The notes: generated by a model from the sequence alone, not told the origin. A DNA stretch of 36,857 nt from Planctomycetota bacterium (GCA_016177925.1 JACOUH010000226.1:1-36857), one strand, 5' to 3'; positions 7,290 through 15,193 are shown, counted from the stretch's first letter. Numbers and translations are program-made.

Positions 7290-9308
7290 TTCCTCATCGT
7301 CGCTGGGCACTCTCACCCGAGCGCCGTGGCGGATGGGGTGAACGAAATTGTGCTGCGCGACCCGTTCGAGGGTTCCATCCTTTGCGACTCGCGGCAGCAG
7401 CCACCGCTTCATCCACCAGCGCGCGATCTGCTGCGTCAGCTGCTTCGCGCCCTTTTGAGGCAGGATGAACTTCGGGTGCTTGTCCATGCCCAGCAGGTAG
7501 GCGTGGGTGTTCTCGGTCAGTTCCACCCCGTAGACCAGCCGCGGGCCGCCGTGGTTCAGCAGGTCGTCGGTGGGGAGTCCCAGCGCATCCAGGCCATCGC
7601 GGAGCTTCCGCAGCCGCGGGTTCACGCCCTCGCCGAAGACGCTGTTGACCTGCTGTCCCCGCTTCGACTGCGCGAGCAGCAGGGCGAGTTCGGAGACGGT
7701 CTGGTCGCCGAACTGAAAGGTGCCGATGCCCCGCGTCCGGCCGAGGTAATCGTAGCGAATGCCTGGGCCCGAGTTGGCGGCTCCCGGGTCGCGCGGGATG
7801 CTGATGCGGTCGTACTGACTCGGCCGCTGGCCGTAGAATGACGTCGTGCCGATAAAGGCGAGTTCGGCCGCCCGGCAGACCGGCTGCCCGGCCATCGAGG
7901 AGGCGATGACGCTCGGGATGCCGCCGTAGCGGCGGCGGTATTCGACCACCACCTCGGGGCCGACCATCAGCATGGCGACCAGCTTGCCGCCGAGGACTTC
8001 ATTGTAGGGCGGCACGGCGCCGCAGACCGTCAGGTCGGCGATCGCGGTCCCGACCCGGTCGGCCTTCGCCTTCCGCACGATCTTGGCGACCGCGTCGCGG
8101 CCCTCGCGGCTGCTGACGAACTGCACGAGCATGTTTTTCGAGGGGGGGTCGCCGAAATATTGCCGAAGCACCCTGCGCACCGAGAGCAGGTTCGCGAGCT
8201 CGAGGGCCCGCTTGCTTCTGAACAGGGCGGACCGCGCCTGCGCTTCCCAGTGCTCTTCCCCCAGGTCGTTCGCCGGCTCGGACTTCTTGTACTCCCCGGA
8301 CCCCATGAAGCGGTGGTGCTCTTTCCGCTGTTGCCGGCCCTCCTTGTCGAGCCGCGCGACCACGTCGGCGGACGGCCGGCTCAACTCGCGGGCGCTCAGG
8401 ATTTCGTCCTCGAACAGGTCCACCTTGTAGATTTCGTCGATGGCGCCATCGACGATGCGCTGAAGCCACGCCGCGAGCTTCGCCGTCGGCCGCTCCATGA
8501 GTTCTTCGACAACCGCGTCGGATGTCCAGCCAATCTTCTCGTCGCGCGCCGTAACCGCCACGGCGGCGCTGCTCAGTGCCGCGATGCCGACGAGCGGGTG
8601 GCACGGCGCAGCGGCATCGCGGACCAGCACCATGACCGTCCGCCCGGGCACGCTCTTGTAGGGGTTCGCCCAAGTGTGGCGGAAGTAGCGCCAGACGTCG
8701 ATCAGCCGCAGGCCCGTATAGGGGCAGCGCTCGTCCTCGCCACGGATGAACTGCAGGTAGGGGCTGATAGCTTCTGCGGCCACGCGGAGACCCTCTTCAT
8801 CCGGCGCCCTGGCGATGCCGGTGAGCTTCGTGGCGAGTTCCTTGCCGTCGCGCATCAGAGAAAAGACCGAGAGGCACTGTCCCTCGAACAACTGCCGCGC
8901 TTCCATCGAGCGGATGAAGGCCGTGGCGGCCGGCTGGCGAAGTTGCTCATCGCGCTCGGCGTGCAGTTGGCTGCGAATGCGCTCGCGGGCCTCGTCGCCT
9001 TTGACGGCGCCGTTCTCCTCGCGTGAGATTTTGATTTCTTCCCCCGAGATACCGACCGACCAGCCCTGTTTCGCTAAGTCGGCGAGGACGTGCATGGCTG
9101 CGAGCAGGGGCTGCCGCCCTGGGCTGTCGCACTTGCCCTTGTCCTTGATCGCGCGGCGGCGGCAGACCTCGATGGCGGCGTTCCGCTCCTTATCACTGTC
9201 GTAACCGGGCAGGGCAGCGAGCTTGCGGGCGAAGTCGAGGAAAAGCGCAGCGGCGTTACTGCCTTCTGGCAGGTCGGGTTCAAAGGGCAACCGCTGGGTG
9301 TTACTCAT
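7287..9308 (-). CDS. DruA/DUF4338-like protein, last gene of the GHKL operon
   Basis: Soluble protein of 673 residues whose central and C-terminal parts resemble the DUF4338 family that includes DruA of Druantia defence systems; its biochemical activity is not established. Landmarks: CPYTGLRLIDVWRYFRHTW (195-213), GRTVMVLVRDAA (222-233), LVGIAALSS with ARDEKIGW (239-261), PPYNEVLGGKLVAML (433-447), YRRRYGGIPSVIASSMAG (457-474) and FIGTTSFYG (485-493). The first 150 residues match nothing I recognise. It begins 12 nt after the stop of the GHKL gene at 9321, so the two are cotranscribed. It is longer than the DUF4338 proteins I know (300-450 residues). The family call is from recalled motif order and is moderately secure; membership of the system is inferred from operon position. 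Confidence 0.65.
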   Translation of the reverse strand: MSNTQRLPFEPDLPEGSNAAALFLDFARKLAALPGYDSDKERNAAIEVCRRRAIKDKGKCDSPGRQPLLAAMHVLADLAKQGWSVGISGEEIKISREENGAVKGDEARERIRSQLHAERDEQLRQPAATAFIRSMEARQLFEGQCLSVFSLMRDGKELATKLTGIARAPDEEGLRVAAEAISPYLQFIRGEDERCPYTGLRLIDVWRYFRHTWANPYKSVPGRTVMVLVRDAAAPCHPLVGIAALSSAAVAVTARDEKIGWTSDAVVEELMERPTAKLAAWLQRIVDGAIDEIYKVDLFEDEILSARELSRPSADVVARLDKEGRQQRKEHHRFMGSGEYKKSEPANDLGEEHWEAQARSALFRSKRALELANLLSVRRVLRQYFGDPPSKNMLVQFVSSREGRDAVAKIVRKAKADRVGTAIADLTVCGAVPPYNEVLGGKLVAMLMVGPEVVVEYRRRYGGIPSVIASSMAGQPVCRAAELAFIGTTSFYGQRPSQYDRISIPRDPGAANSGPGIRYDYLGRTRGIGTFQFGDQTVSELALLLAQSKRGQQVNSVFGEGVNPRLRKLRDGLDALGLPTDDLLNHGGPRLVYGVELTENTHAYLLGMDKHPKFILPQKGAKQLTQQIARWWMKRWLLPRVAKDGTLERVAQHNFVHPIRHGARVRVPSDDEE

Positions 9309-9320
9309 GCCCGGCCCCCG

Positions 9321-10928
9321 CTACCCGAGAAGGAACGTCGCCACGTTGTCGCTCCAGACTTTCCGGAACTGGGCTAGGGCCTCGCGCTGGGAGTCGTGGG
9401 TCACCGCCGCCTCTGCTCGCGCCGCGGCAAGGAGGAGCAGGTCGATCTGACTGCGGAGTTCGCGGTTCTCTTTCGTCTCGTTCTCAATGAGCGGCTTGTA
9501 GAGCTTCTTGTAGAACGGGTGCTCGGGGTTCACGACGAGCACCAACAGCCCGTCCTTGAAGGCGTAGGTGAAAAACGAGGTATCCTTCACGCTGTCCTGC
9601 ACGATGCGGTACTGGAGCGCGCCGCCCTCTTCGGGCGGGGGCACGTCGCGGAGCGAAGGGTGACGCTTCTTCAGGTTGTCGAGCACCCCCTCCTGTTCCG
9701 TCGAGAGGGCCTTGGGCAGCGGCTTCAGAAGCTGGTCCTTCTCGGAGGCCAGCCGCTCTACCTCGACCGTTCGATCGACCGCCCGGACCTGTAGGTGGGT
9801 GTGCCGCACGCGGCCGTTCAGAGCCTTGGCGAGGTTTTCGAGGTCGTTGCTGAGGATGTCAAGCAGGTAGTCCTGCGGCCGGATCTGCTGCTTTGTGTGA
9901 GTGATGCCGAACGCCTCGTCCAGGATGGGATCGAAGCGGATTTCGCAGCGCCACCAGTCGTCATAGTTCTCCCGCCGCTTGCTGCCCATGAAGAACCAAC
10001 CGAAGTCGATCTCGCGCTTCGCGCGCACAACGGAAACGCCGGCGCCGTTGATAACGCCGAGCTGGCGTTTCTCTTCGTTCGATAGTTGGTGCCAGGTCCG
10101 GACGGGCAGTTCGGAGAACGTTATGACGACCGTGCCAGTGCCCTCGACGGCGCCGCTGGCGCCGCGCGCCTCCACAGTGTATTCGATGGGTTTGCCGTAG
10201 AGCTGCGCCCCCGGTTCCGGGGAATTCTCGTGCAGGTAAAGGGGGTCGAAGGGTTCGGCCTTGGAGCCATTGATGAGAATGGTCACGCCGCCCCAAAGGT
10301 AATACCGAAAAATGCGACCGAGCGGCGGCGCGAGTTTCCTGGCGATGGTGGAGACACGGCGGTGGTCGAGCCGGTCACAGCGCGTCCAGACGACCAGCGT
10401 GCCGGTCGGGCTCTGCACCTTCCCTACCCAGGCCGCGAGGGTCGCCGGCTTCGGGTCCGGCACCTCCGTCATGACGCCCTTCGCGATCTCGTCTACGTCC
10501 AAGTAGCTGTGGAGCACGGAGCCGGGCTTCAGCCAGGAGTAGACCTCGACCCGGCGCGCCTGACTCAGTGAGCTGTTCGGCAGGCCCATGCCGTAGCGCC
10601 CGAGACCGCTCCGATCATTAAACCTGGAACTGCCGCCGAATCGCAGCGCCTGCCGCAGGGTGTTCTTGTCCATGCCGCAGCCATCGTCGAGCACGGAGAC
10701 GCGGAGTGGATACTCCAAACCCTCATCCTGCACGGCTATGTTAATGTTGACATGACGCGCGCCGGCCTGCAGCGAGTTATCGACGAGCTCAGCGATCGCG
10801 CTCTCGGTTCCCTTGTACCCTGAATCCCTCGTCGCGAAGATGAACCGATCAACAGCAATAATGGATGAGCCGGTTTCTTCGGACACGGCACGGCTCTGAG
10901 CAGCTGGTTGTTGATTCTTTCGAGGCAT
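9321..10928 (-). CDS. MORC/Hsp90-type GHKL ATPase B
   Basis: GHKL-fold ATPase of 535 residues. N-box AELVDNSLQAGA (E47, N51), G1 box DDGCGM (81-86) and G2 box SGLGRYGMGLP (107-117) are all intact. The wording of the motifs, and the NSSLSQARRVEVYSW that follows, fits MORC/MutL-type rather than histidine kinases; there is no kinase H-box. Proteins of this kind have been described in prokaryotic restriction and defence neighbourhoods, where ATP-driven dimerisation is thought to clamp DNA. The ATG at 10928 is preferred because AGGAG lies 8 nt upstream; a GTG at 10937 is the alternative. It shares its architecture with the ATPase at 12243: both have an AKREID motif mid-protein, a Q-x-(V/I)-x-P-x-(D/E)-(Y/D) stretch, and a C-terminal (W/V)..N.(D/E)HPF.K block. 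Confidence 0.85.
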   Translation of the reverse strand: MPRKNQQPAAQSRAVSEETGSSIIAVDRFIFATRDSGYKGTESAIAELVDNSLQAGARHVNINIAVQDEGLEYPLRVSVLDDGCGMDKNTLRQALRFGGSSRFNDRSGLGRYGMGLPNSSLSQARRVEVYSWLKPGSVLHSYLDVDEIAKGVMTEVPDPKPATLAAWVGKVQSPTGTLVVWTRCDRLDHRRVSTIARKLAPPLGRIFRYYLWGGVTILINGSKAEPFDPLYLHENSPEPGAQLYGKPIEYTVEARGASGAVEGTGTVVITFSELPVRTWHQLSNEEKRQLGVINGAGVSVVRAKREIDFGWFFMGSKRRENYDDWWRCEIRFDPILDEAFGITHTKQQIRPQDYLLDILSNDLENLAKALNGRVRHTHLQVRAVDRTVEVERLASEKDQLLKPLPKALSTEQEGVLDNLKKRHPSLRDVPPPEEGGALQYRIVQDSVKDTSFFTYAFKDGLLVLVVNPEHPFYKKLYKPLIENETKENRELRSQIDLLLLAAARAEAAVTHDSQREALAQFRKVWSDNVATFLLG

Positions 10929-10973
10929 TTGTTCCACTCCTGGCTTTGGTGGGCGACAGCTGGCTACAAGAGT

Positions 10974-11141
10974 TCATGTGGCCTCCGGGTCCAGCTGGCG
11001 CTTGATCTTGGCTACCAGGGCTGTGACGGCGAGGTACTCCTCGTTCTCGTCGTCATATTGGGCGGTCTCCCAGAGCCAACCGGCTACAAACTGTCAGAGG
11101 GTCGTCCAATCTTACTCGGTGAGGGTAACTTGTTTGTCCAT
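10974..11141 (-). pseudogene. 55-codon small ORF interrupted by two in-frame stops
   Basis: On the minus strand an ATG at 11141 with a GGAGAG ribosome site 8 nt upstream begins MDKQVTLTE, then TAA (11112-11114), DWTTL, then TGA (11094-11096), then a 39-codon open stretch in the same frame (QFVAGWLWETAQYDDENEEY... to DPEAT) and a final TGA at 10974-10976. Replacing the stops by single-base changes (GAA and CGA) gives a coherent acidic 55-residue protein of a kind common beside planctomycete genes. It looks like a recently decayed small gene in the operon; recoding or sequence error are less likely alternatives. Confidence 0.5.
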
Positions 11142-11193
11142 CGTCGTTGCTCTCCGACAGCCAGACTGCGCCGCCGCGCTTGTTGCGGGGCCA

Positions 11194-11334
11194 TCATCCG
11201 GCGGCACCCTCGTCGGAGCCGTTGGCGCCCAAGGTTTCAAAACCCTCTTCGGGGCCCATAACCCGCATCTTGTCCAGAGTGCTGGTTTTTCGGCGTGCGG
11301 GCCACAGCGACCTGGTTTGCCCATGCCGCCCCAT
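11194..11334 (-). CDS. Possible 46-residue small ORF after the sigma gene
   Basis: Starts 6 nt after the stop of the sigma gene and ends 52 nt before the decayed small ORF. The predicted peptide begins MGRHGQTRSLWPARRK and ends with an acidic, glycine-rich tail (MGPEEGFETLGANGSDEG). There is no clear ribosome site and no known family, so it is listed only as a candidate. Together with the decayed ORF it accounts for the 412-nt gap between the sigma gene and GHKL ATPase B; I see nothing else there. Confidence 0.25.
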   Translation of the reverse strand: MGRHGQTRSLWPARRKTSTLDKMRVMGPEEGFETLGANGSDEGAAG

Positions 11335-11340
11335 CGCGGG

Positions 11341-11988
11341 CTAACCGTCGCCGAACTGGGAGTTCATCTTCTTGAAGAACCCCCGTACCTCCCGCGCGAG
11401 GGCGAAGCGGCTCACCCCCAAGTGGGCTGCTATACGCTGGAGGGACCAGTCTTCCCAATAGGAAAGTTCCAGGGTCCGGAGAACGCGCGGCGGCGCCTGC
11501 TCGAGGATGTACTTCACGGTGTCGCGTATCTCAGCGTCCTCGGCGGGCGACGGCGGCGCCGGGGGCGTGCGATAGCGCTTGACGAAGGTGTTGTCGCCCT
11601 CGGCGACGACATCCTGCTGCCCTTGCTCGGACTGCCCTCCGGGGGAGGCACCCTGCCGACGGCGGGCGCCGAGTTGAGCCATGATTTTTCGCGCCGCATT
11701 CTGGACCAGCCCCTTGAAGTAGTGCTCGGGCTTGCCGCGGCGCACCGCGAACCGGGCGATCTCGGGGTTGAACAGCTGCTGGTAGGTTTCCGCCAGCACG
11801 TCCTCCTGCTCCTGGTCCTGCAGGTAGTAGCGGCGGCAGGTGCGGGCGGTGAGTTCCTTGAGCTTATCGCCGAAGACATCGACGACGCGGTCTTGAGCGG
11901 CCTTGGCGTTCGGGCCTCCGGATTGGGAAGTACACAGAAGTTGTTTCGGGGTGACGTGCGGAAGGGTGGCGTTGTCAGGCACGGCCAT
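11341..11988 (-). CDS. ECF-like RNA polymerase sigma factor within the GHKL operon
   Basis: Protein of 215 residues with sigma-70 region 2 at about 35-105 (CRRYYLQDQEQEDVLAETYQ, then KPEHYFKGLVQNAARKIM) and a region 4 helix-turn-helix at about 165-205 (VLRTLELSYWEDWSLQ, then RIAAHLGVSRFALAREV). A linker rich in Gly, Gln and Pro (110-150) separates them. No anti-sigma factor lies nearby. Its place between two GHKL ATPase genes on the same strand suggests that it directs transcription of this operon or of a response regulon. A sigma-derived DNA-binding adaptor is also possible. No zinc-binding anti-sigma motif or membrane segment is present. Start at the ATG at 11988; the ribosome site is weak. 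Confidence 0.78.
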   Translation of the reverse strand: MAVPDNATLPHVTPKQLLCTSQSGGPNAKAAQDRVVDVFGDKLKELTARTCRRYYLQDQEQEDVLAETYQQLFNPEIARFAVRRGKPEHYFKGLVQNAARKIMAQLGARRRQGASPGGQSEQGQQDVVAEGDNTFVKRYRTPPAPPSPAEDAEIRDTVKYILEQAPPRVLRTLELSYWEDWSLQRIAAHLGVSRFALAREVRGFFKKMNSQFGDG

Positions 11989-11995
11989 GCCTTTC

Positions 11996-12060
11996 AGCTA
12001 CGAGGCCTCGTTGGTGTGCAGGGCCAACGGCGGCCCCGCAGACGGTAAGGCCTCGCAGCT
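11996..12060. promoter_or_regulatory. Imperfect inverted repeat upstream of the sigma gene
   Basis: agctacgaggcc (11996-12007) and ggcctcgcagct (12049-12060) pair with one mismatch across a 41-nt loop. On the minus-strand transcript the second arm ends 7 nt before the sigma ATG, so the structure would reach into the ribosome-binding region. It could be a translational control hairpin or chance. The 254-nt gap 11989-12242 contains no supported gene, so the sigma gene may have its own promoter here. Confidence 0.3.
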
Positions 12061-12242
12061 AAGAGTTGTATTGCGGCACGTTGGCCGCCGACTGCGCTGC
12101 CTCACATTCTGTTCTATCCGGTGACCAGCGGCTGTGCAATCCGAGCCGGTCCTTTTTCTGGCATCGGGGCGCGGTGGAGGGCGGGGTCACGAGCATGAAG
12201 CCCGCGCCCCCGCACTCCAGGGATGTTCCCGGTCAGATGCGT

Positions 12243-14204
12243 TTACAGTTCTTCCTGCTGTTCGCTGGGGTCGCCCTGCTGCAGGTCTTCCAGGATGGTC
12301 AGGCCGAGTTTGAGGAACGTGCTCCAGTGCGCCTCCCGATGGTTCTCGTAGAAGAGTTTGTTGACCCCTTCCGTCTGGAGTTCGGCCTTGGCGAGCGCGA
12401 GGAGCAGCAGGTCCACGACCTGCCGGGCGCGCGGGCTGCCGCACTTTGAGATCTCCGTGTAAAAGACCTTGAAAAACGGGTGGTCGGTGTTGATCCAGGC
12501 TACTCGCTGCAGGCCGTTGCCGAAGCCCGGCTTGTAAAAGACGCCGCCCTCGGAGTTGAAGAACTTGATAGCGTACTTCTTCCGTTGGGCCTCCTCTTGC
12601 AGCGCCTCCTCGACCACGTCACGCGGCTTGCCAGTCTCCTTGACCTTCTCATCGACGGCCTTCTCGAAGTCCTTCTTGGCCTCGGTGGCGCGCTCCTCGG
12701 GCAGGGGCTGGTTGTCTCCCAGAACCGCGTCCGCGGCGGCGGCCGCGTCGGTCGCCGGGTTGGGCTGGTCGGGGTTCTCAACCTCCTTGCGGGCCCTCTT
12801 TTCTTCGTCCTTCTTGCGCATCCCGCGCTGGTTCTTCTCCTCGGCCTGAACCGCCTTGTCCACCTCGGCCTTGGCCAGGATACGCCAGAAGTCCTCGATC
12901 GGGCTGACCGTCTGCTTGTCGTTCCCGATGCCGAAAACCTCGTCGAGTTTCGGGCCGAACCGCACCTCGATGCCCCAGTGCAGGGCGTAGGACTGGAGGA
13001 CCGGCCAGTCGCCCATGTCATTGGCCTTGTCGGAGATCAGAGTGGGGAAGACGTCGAGCGTGTCGATTTCCCGCTTGGCGCGGACGAATGACATGCCGCG
13101 GCGTTTCTTTCGGATCTGGAGGCGCTTGTTTTCGTCACTGTCCTTGGAGAAGTGCTTGCGAACCTCCTCGCCCTGGTCGTCGTATCCGGTCCGGATGCTC
13201 TCCGCGGCGAAGCCGTAGGGGAATCCCGCGACCTTGATCGAGATGACGTCCACCACGGCCTTGGGATCCTGACGGGCGGCCTGGACTTCCGGCCCCGAGA
13301 GGAGCAGTTCCAGGTGCTGGCTGCCCGTCTCCTCGTCCTTGTGGTACTTGACGATCAGCTGCTTGTCGAACTTGCACCAGGGGCCACCGTCCTTCTCGCT
13401 CTTGTAGTACCGCGCGTCCTCCATGAGGAACAGCGGATCGACCTTCTGCACGGCGACACCGTCCACGACCAGCCGAAAGTCGTCGAGCATGTAGCGGTAG
13501 ACGACGCCGAAGTCGTCGAGCATCTGTCCGCGAAGGGTCGATGCGGAGCGGGCGCTGAGCTTGTCGGGCTTCTCCCAGACCACGATCGTGCCCGACTTGA
13601 GCGTGATCCGGTTCTTCTTCATGTACTCGGTGACGAACGCCGGCAGTTCGGACACCTCCTCTTCCGGGGGGACCGTGACCAGACCGTGCTGTTTGACGTT
13701 GTTGATGTCGAGAACGGCACGCGTCCAGGGCTGCTTCGCCCCGGTCCGTGTGTAGACCTCGACGCGCCGGGTCTGGTTAATGCTGGAGTTGGGCAGGCCA
13801 AAGCCGAACCGCCCGATGCCGGTGGGGTCGTCGAAGTGAGTGCCGCCACCCCAGGCCAGGGCGTAGCGAGCCATGTCCTTCATCATGCCGGGGCCGTCGT
13901 CGATGAAGGCCACGGCGGAGACAGCATCGCGCCGCTCGTGCTTGGCGCGCTCCTGCTCGGTGGGCCGCTTGAAGACGACCCAGACGTCCTTGGCGCCGGC
14001 CTCGAAGGCGTTGTCGATGATCTCGCGGGCGGCGCGGGCCGTGTTCTTGTACGCGCTCTTCCGCTGTGACTCGATGGCCTGGCGGCCGTCGAACAGGGGG
14101 AATTCGTAGTCCTCGGGCAACTCGGCGAGGACCGCCTCCTGACGCTCGACTTCAGTGAGGAGTTTCGGGTCCATCGCTTCGGGTTCCAGGGTTTCAACGC
14201 TCAT
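12243..14204 (-). CDS. MORC/Hsp90-type GHKL ATPase A, first gene of the operon
   Basis: ATPase of 653 residues. The GHKL motifs are intact: N-box REIIDNAFEAGA (E61, N65), G1 box DDGPGM (102-107), and G2 box PTGIGRFGFGLP (127-138). NQTRRVEVYTRTG follows, parallel to ATPase B. A mid-protein transducer-like region carries FVRAKREIDTLDVFP. From about 455 to 560 there is a charged Lys/Glu-rich stretch, probably coiled coil, that ATPase B lacks. The C-terminal part (INTDHPFFKVFYTEI) is again shared with B. The ATG at 14204 is chosen since AAAGG lies 10 nt upstream; another ATG at 14222 lacks a ribosome site. Two divergent paralogues in one operon suggest a heterodimer, but this is inference. Confidence 0.85.
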   Translation of the reverse strand: MSVETLEPEAMDPKLLTEVERQEAVLAELPEDYEFPLFDGRQAIESQRKSAYKNTARAAREIIDNAFEAGAKDVWVVFKRPTEQERAKHERRDAVSAVAFIDDGPGMMKDMARYALAWGGGTHFDDPTGIGRFGFGLPNSSINQTRRVEVYTRTGAKQPWTRAVLDINNVKQHGLVTVPPEEEVSELPAFVTEYMKKNRITLKSGTIVVWEKPDKLSARSASTLRGQMLDDFGVVYRYMLDDFRLVVDGVAVQKVDPLFLMEDARYYKSEKDGGPWCKFDKQLIVKYHKDEETGSQHLELLLSGPEVQAARQDPKAVVDVISIKVAGFPYGFAAESIRTGYDDQGEEVRKHFSKDSDENKRLQIRKKRRGMSFVRAKREIDTLDVFPTLISDKANDMGDWPVLQSYALHWGIEVRFGPKLDEVFGIGNDKQTVSPIEDFWRILAKAEVDKAVQAEEKNQRGMRKKDEEKRARKEVENPDQPNPATDAAAAADAVLGDNQPLPEERATEAKKDFEKAVDEKVKETGKPRDVVEEALQEEAQRKKYAIKFFNSEGGVFYKPGFGNGLQRVAWINTDHPFFKVFYTEISKCGSPRARQVVDLLLLALAKAELQTEGVNKLFYENHREAHWSTFLKLGLTILEDLQQGDPSEQQEEL

Positions 14205-14235
14205 TCTGACCGTACCTTTCATGATAAGGGTCGTG

Positions 14236-14250
14236 GCTGTGAATCACAGC
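14236..14250. promoter_or_regulatory. Perfect 15-bp dyad, candidate operator of the GHKL operon
   Basis: gctgtga-a-tcacagc is a perfect 7-1-7 palindrome 31 nt upstream of the chosen ATG of GHKL ATPase A, where an operator or regulator site would be expected. No well-formed -35/-10 pair could be fixed around it. The rest of 14205-14424 shows a short GC-rich hairpin at 14393-14407 and no supported gene. Confidence 0.4.
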
Positions 14251-14424
14251 ACCTTGATCATGAGGCTTCCCGGGGACGCCCCCGTGAGCCTCGAAATTGA
14301 AATGTACGAGAATCGGCGGTCTGAGCGGCGAGGGGACGATTTTTCTTGAGATTCCTGAAGCGGCTCGCAGGAAAGGAGTTGCGGAGTTGGCCGGGCGAGG
14401 CTCGCCCCCGCCGACGCATCCTGA

Positions 14425-14571
14425 CCAAACCAACCGATCGCCGAGGTCACCGGCGGTCCCGCTTACGGCGGCCGCGGCTGGCGGCCGGTCATCGACTACG
14501 GCGTGCGCGTCAACATCGAGCCGCTGAAGGTGGCCCGCGTGCTGCCGCGGGCCGCCGACCGCATCCACTGA
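14425..14571 (+). pseudogene. pglX: 3' scrap of pglX (BREX adenine methyltransferase)
   Basis: An open frame of 48 codons with no start ends in GGPAYGGRGWRPVIDYG, then VRVNIEPLKVARVLPRAADR and a stop at 14571. This matches the extreme C-terminus I recall for PglX, the BREX m6A methyltransferase (YGGRGW.P..DDGVRVNI.PL..A..L). The remaining 1100 or so residues are absent; upstream is the leader of the oppositely oriented GHKL operon. It lies on the same strand and in the right order relative to brxA, pglZ and brxL, which supports the call although the match is short. Confidence 0.6.
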
Positions 14572-14671
14572 GCGATGGGCTGGTCTGCCGCAAGCGGCTT
14601 CGGGTACAATGGGAGGTATGTGGCTCCAGCGGCCACGCCCTGTACATGCTTCATCGACTTGAGTGTGACTC

Positions 14672-15187
14672 ATGAGACACATCCGTTTGACCGTTCGACA
14701 TAACCCCCAGGACCCTGTCGACGACCTGAAACAGGTGGCCCGCCTGCGGCACGACCTGCAGTATCGCTCGCCTGTGTACATCGATCCCGAGAACCCCTTC
14801 AGCGAGACGCGCCGCGACGAATCTCGGAACGCTACCTTCGAGTTCGCCACCGAGACCACCGACGAGGTACGGAGAGTGTTGCGCGACTACGGCCACGACG
14901 GTCGGGTCACGATGACGGAACTCGGAGAGGTGGGGCTGGTCTGCGTCAAGTGCGGCTATTTTGCTGGATACGTCACCGTGTGCCCCAACTGCGGCCACCG
15001 GGACATCGACCCGTGCCCCCACTGCGGTCACGAGGTCGCCTGCGAACTCTATGAACCTGTCAGCGGCGACCTGTCCGTCTGCCCGGACTGCGGCCGCCAC
15101 GTCCGCTTGCAGTTCAACCCACGCCTCGGTATCATTGGCGAGCCCAAGGCCGAGCCGGTCGTGGTCGTCCAGGATGCGCAGGAATAG
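14672..15187 (+). CDS. Zinc-ribbon protein inside the BREX remnant
   Basis: Unrecognised protein of 171 residues. The N-terminal 85 residues have no known domain. Residues 91-140 hold nine cysteines in ribbon-type pairs: C91-C94, C104-C107, C115-C118, C124, and C137-C140 (CVKCGYFAG, CPNCGHRD, CPHCGHEVAC, CPDCGRHV). These suggest two zinc sites and nucleic-acid or protein binding. It is followed 6 nt later by the nucleotidyltransferase-like gene, so the two form a pair. It is an addition to the standard type 1 BREX order, in which pglZ follows pglX. The ribosome site is weak. Function unknown. Confidence 0.7.
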   Translation: MRHIRLTVRHNPQDPVDDLKQVARLRHDLQYRSPVYIDPENPFSETRRDESRNATFEFATETTDEVRRVLRDYGHDGRVTMTELGEVGLVCVKCGYFAGYVTVCPNCGHRDIDPCPHCGHEVACELYEPVSGDLSVCPDCGRHVRLQFNPRLGIIGEPKAEPVVVVQDAQE

Positions 15188-15193
15188 CCGCCC

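Noticed and set aside
7290-7468. C-terminal extension of the brxA frame
   Set aside because: The 59 codons are antisense to the end of the DruA-like gene, with low-complexity Ala/Ser/Arg composition and no BrxA resemblance.
9396-10571. Plus-strand frames opposite GHKL ATPase B
   Set aside because: No ribosome sites or family signal; the minus-strand frame has complete GHKL motifs.
12480-14069. Leucine/valine-rich plus-strand frames opposite GHKL ATPase A that look like membrane proteins
   Set aside because: The apparent hydrophobicity comes from reading charged Glu/Lys/Asp codons backwards; no start signals.
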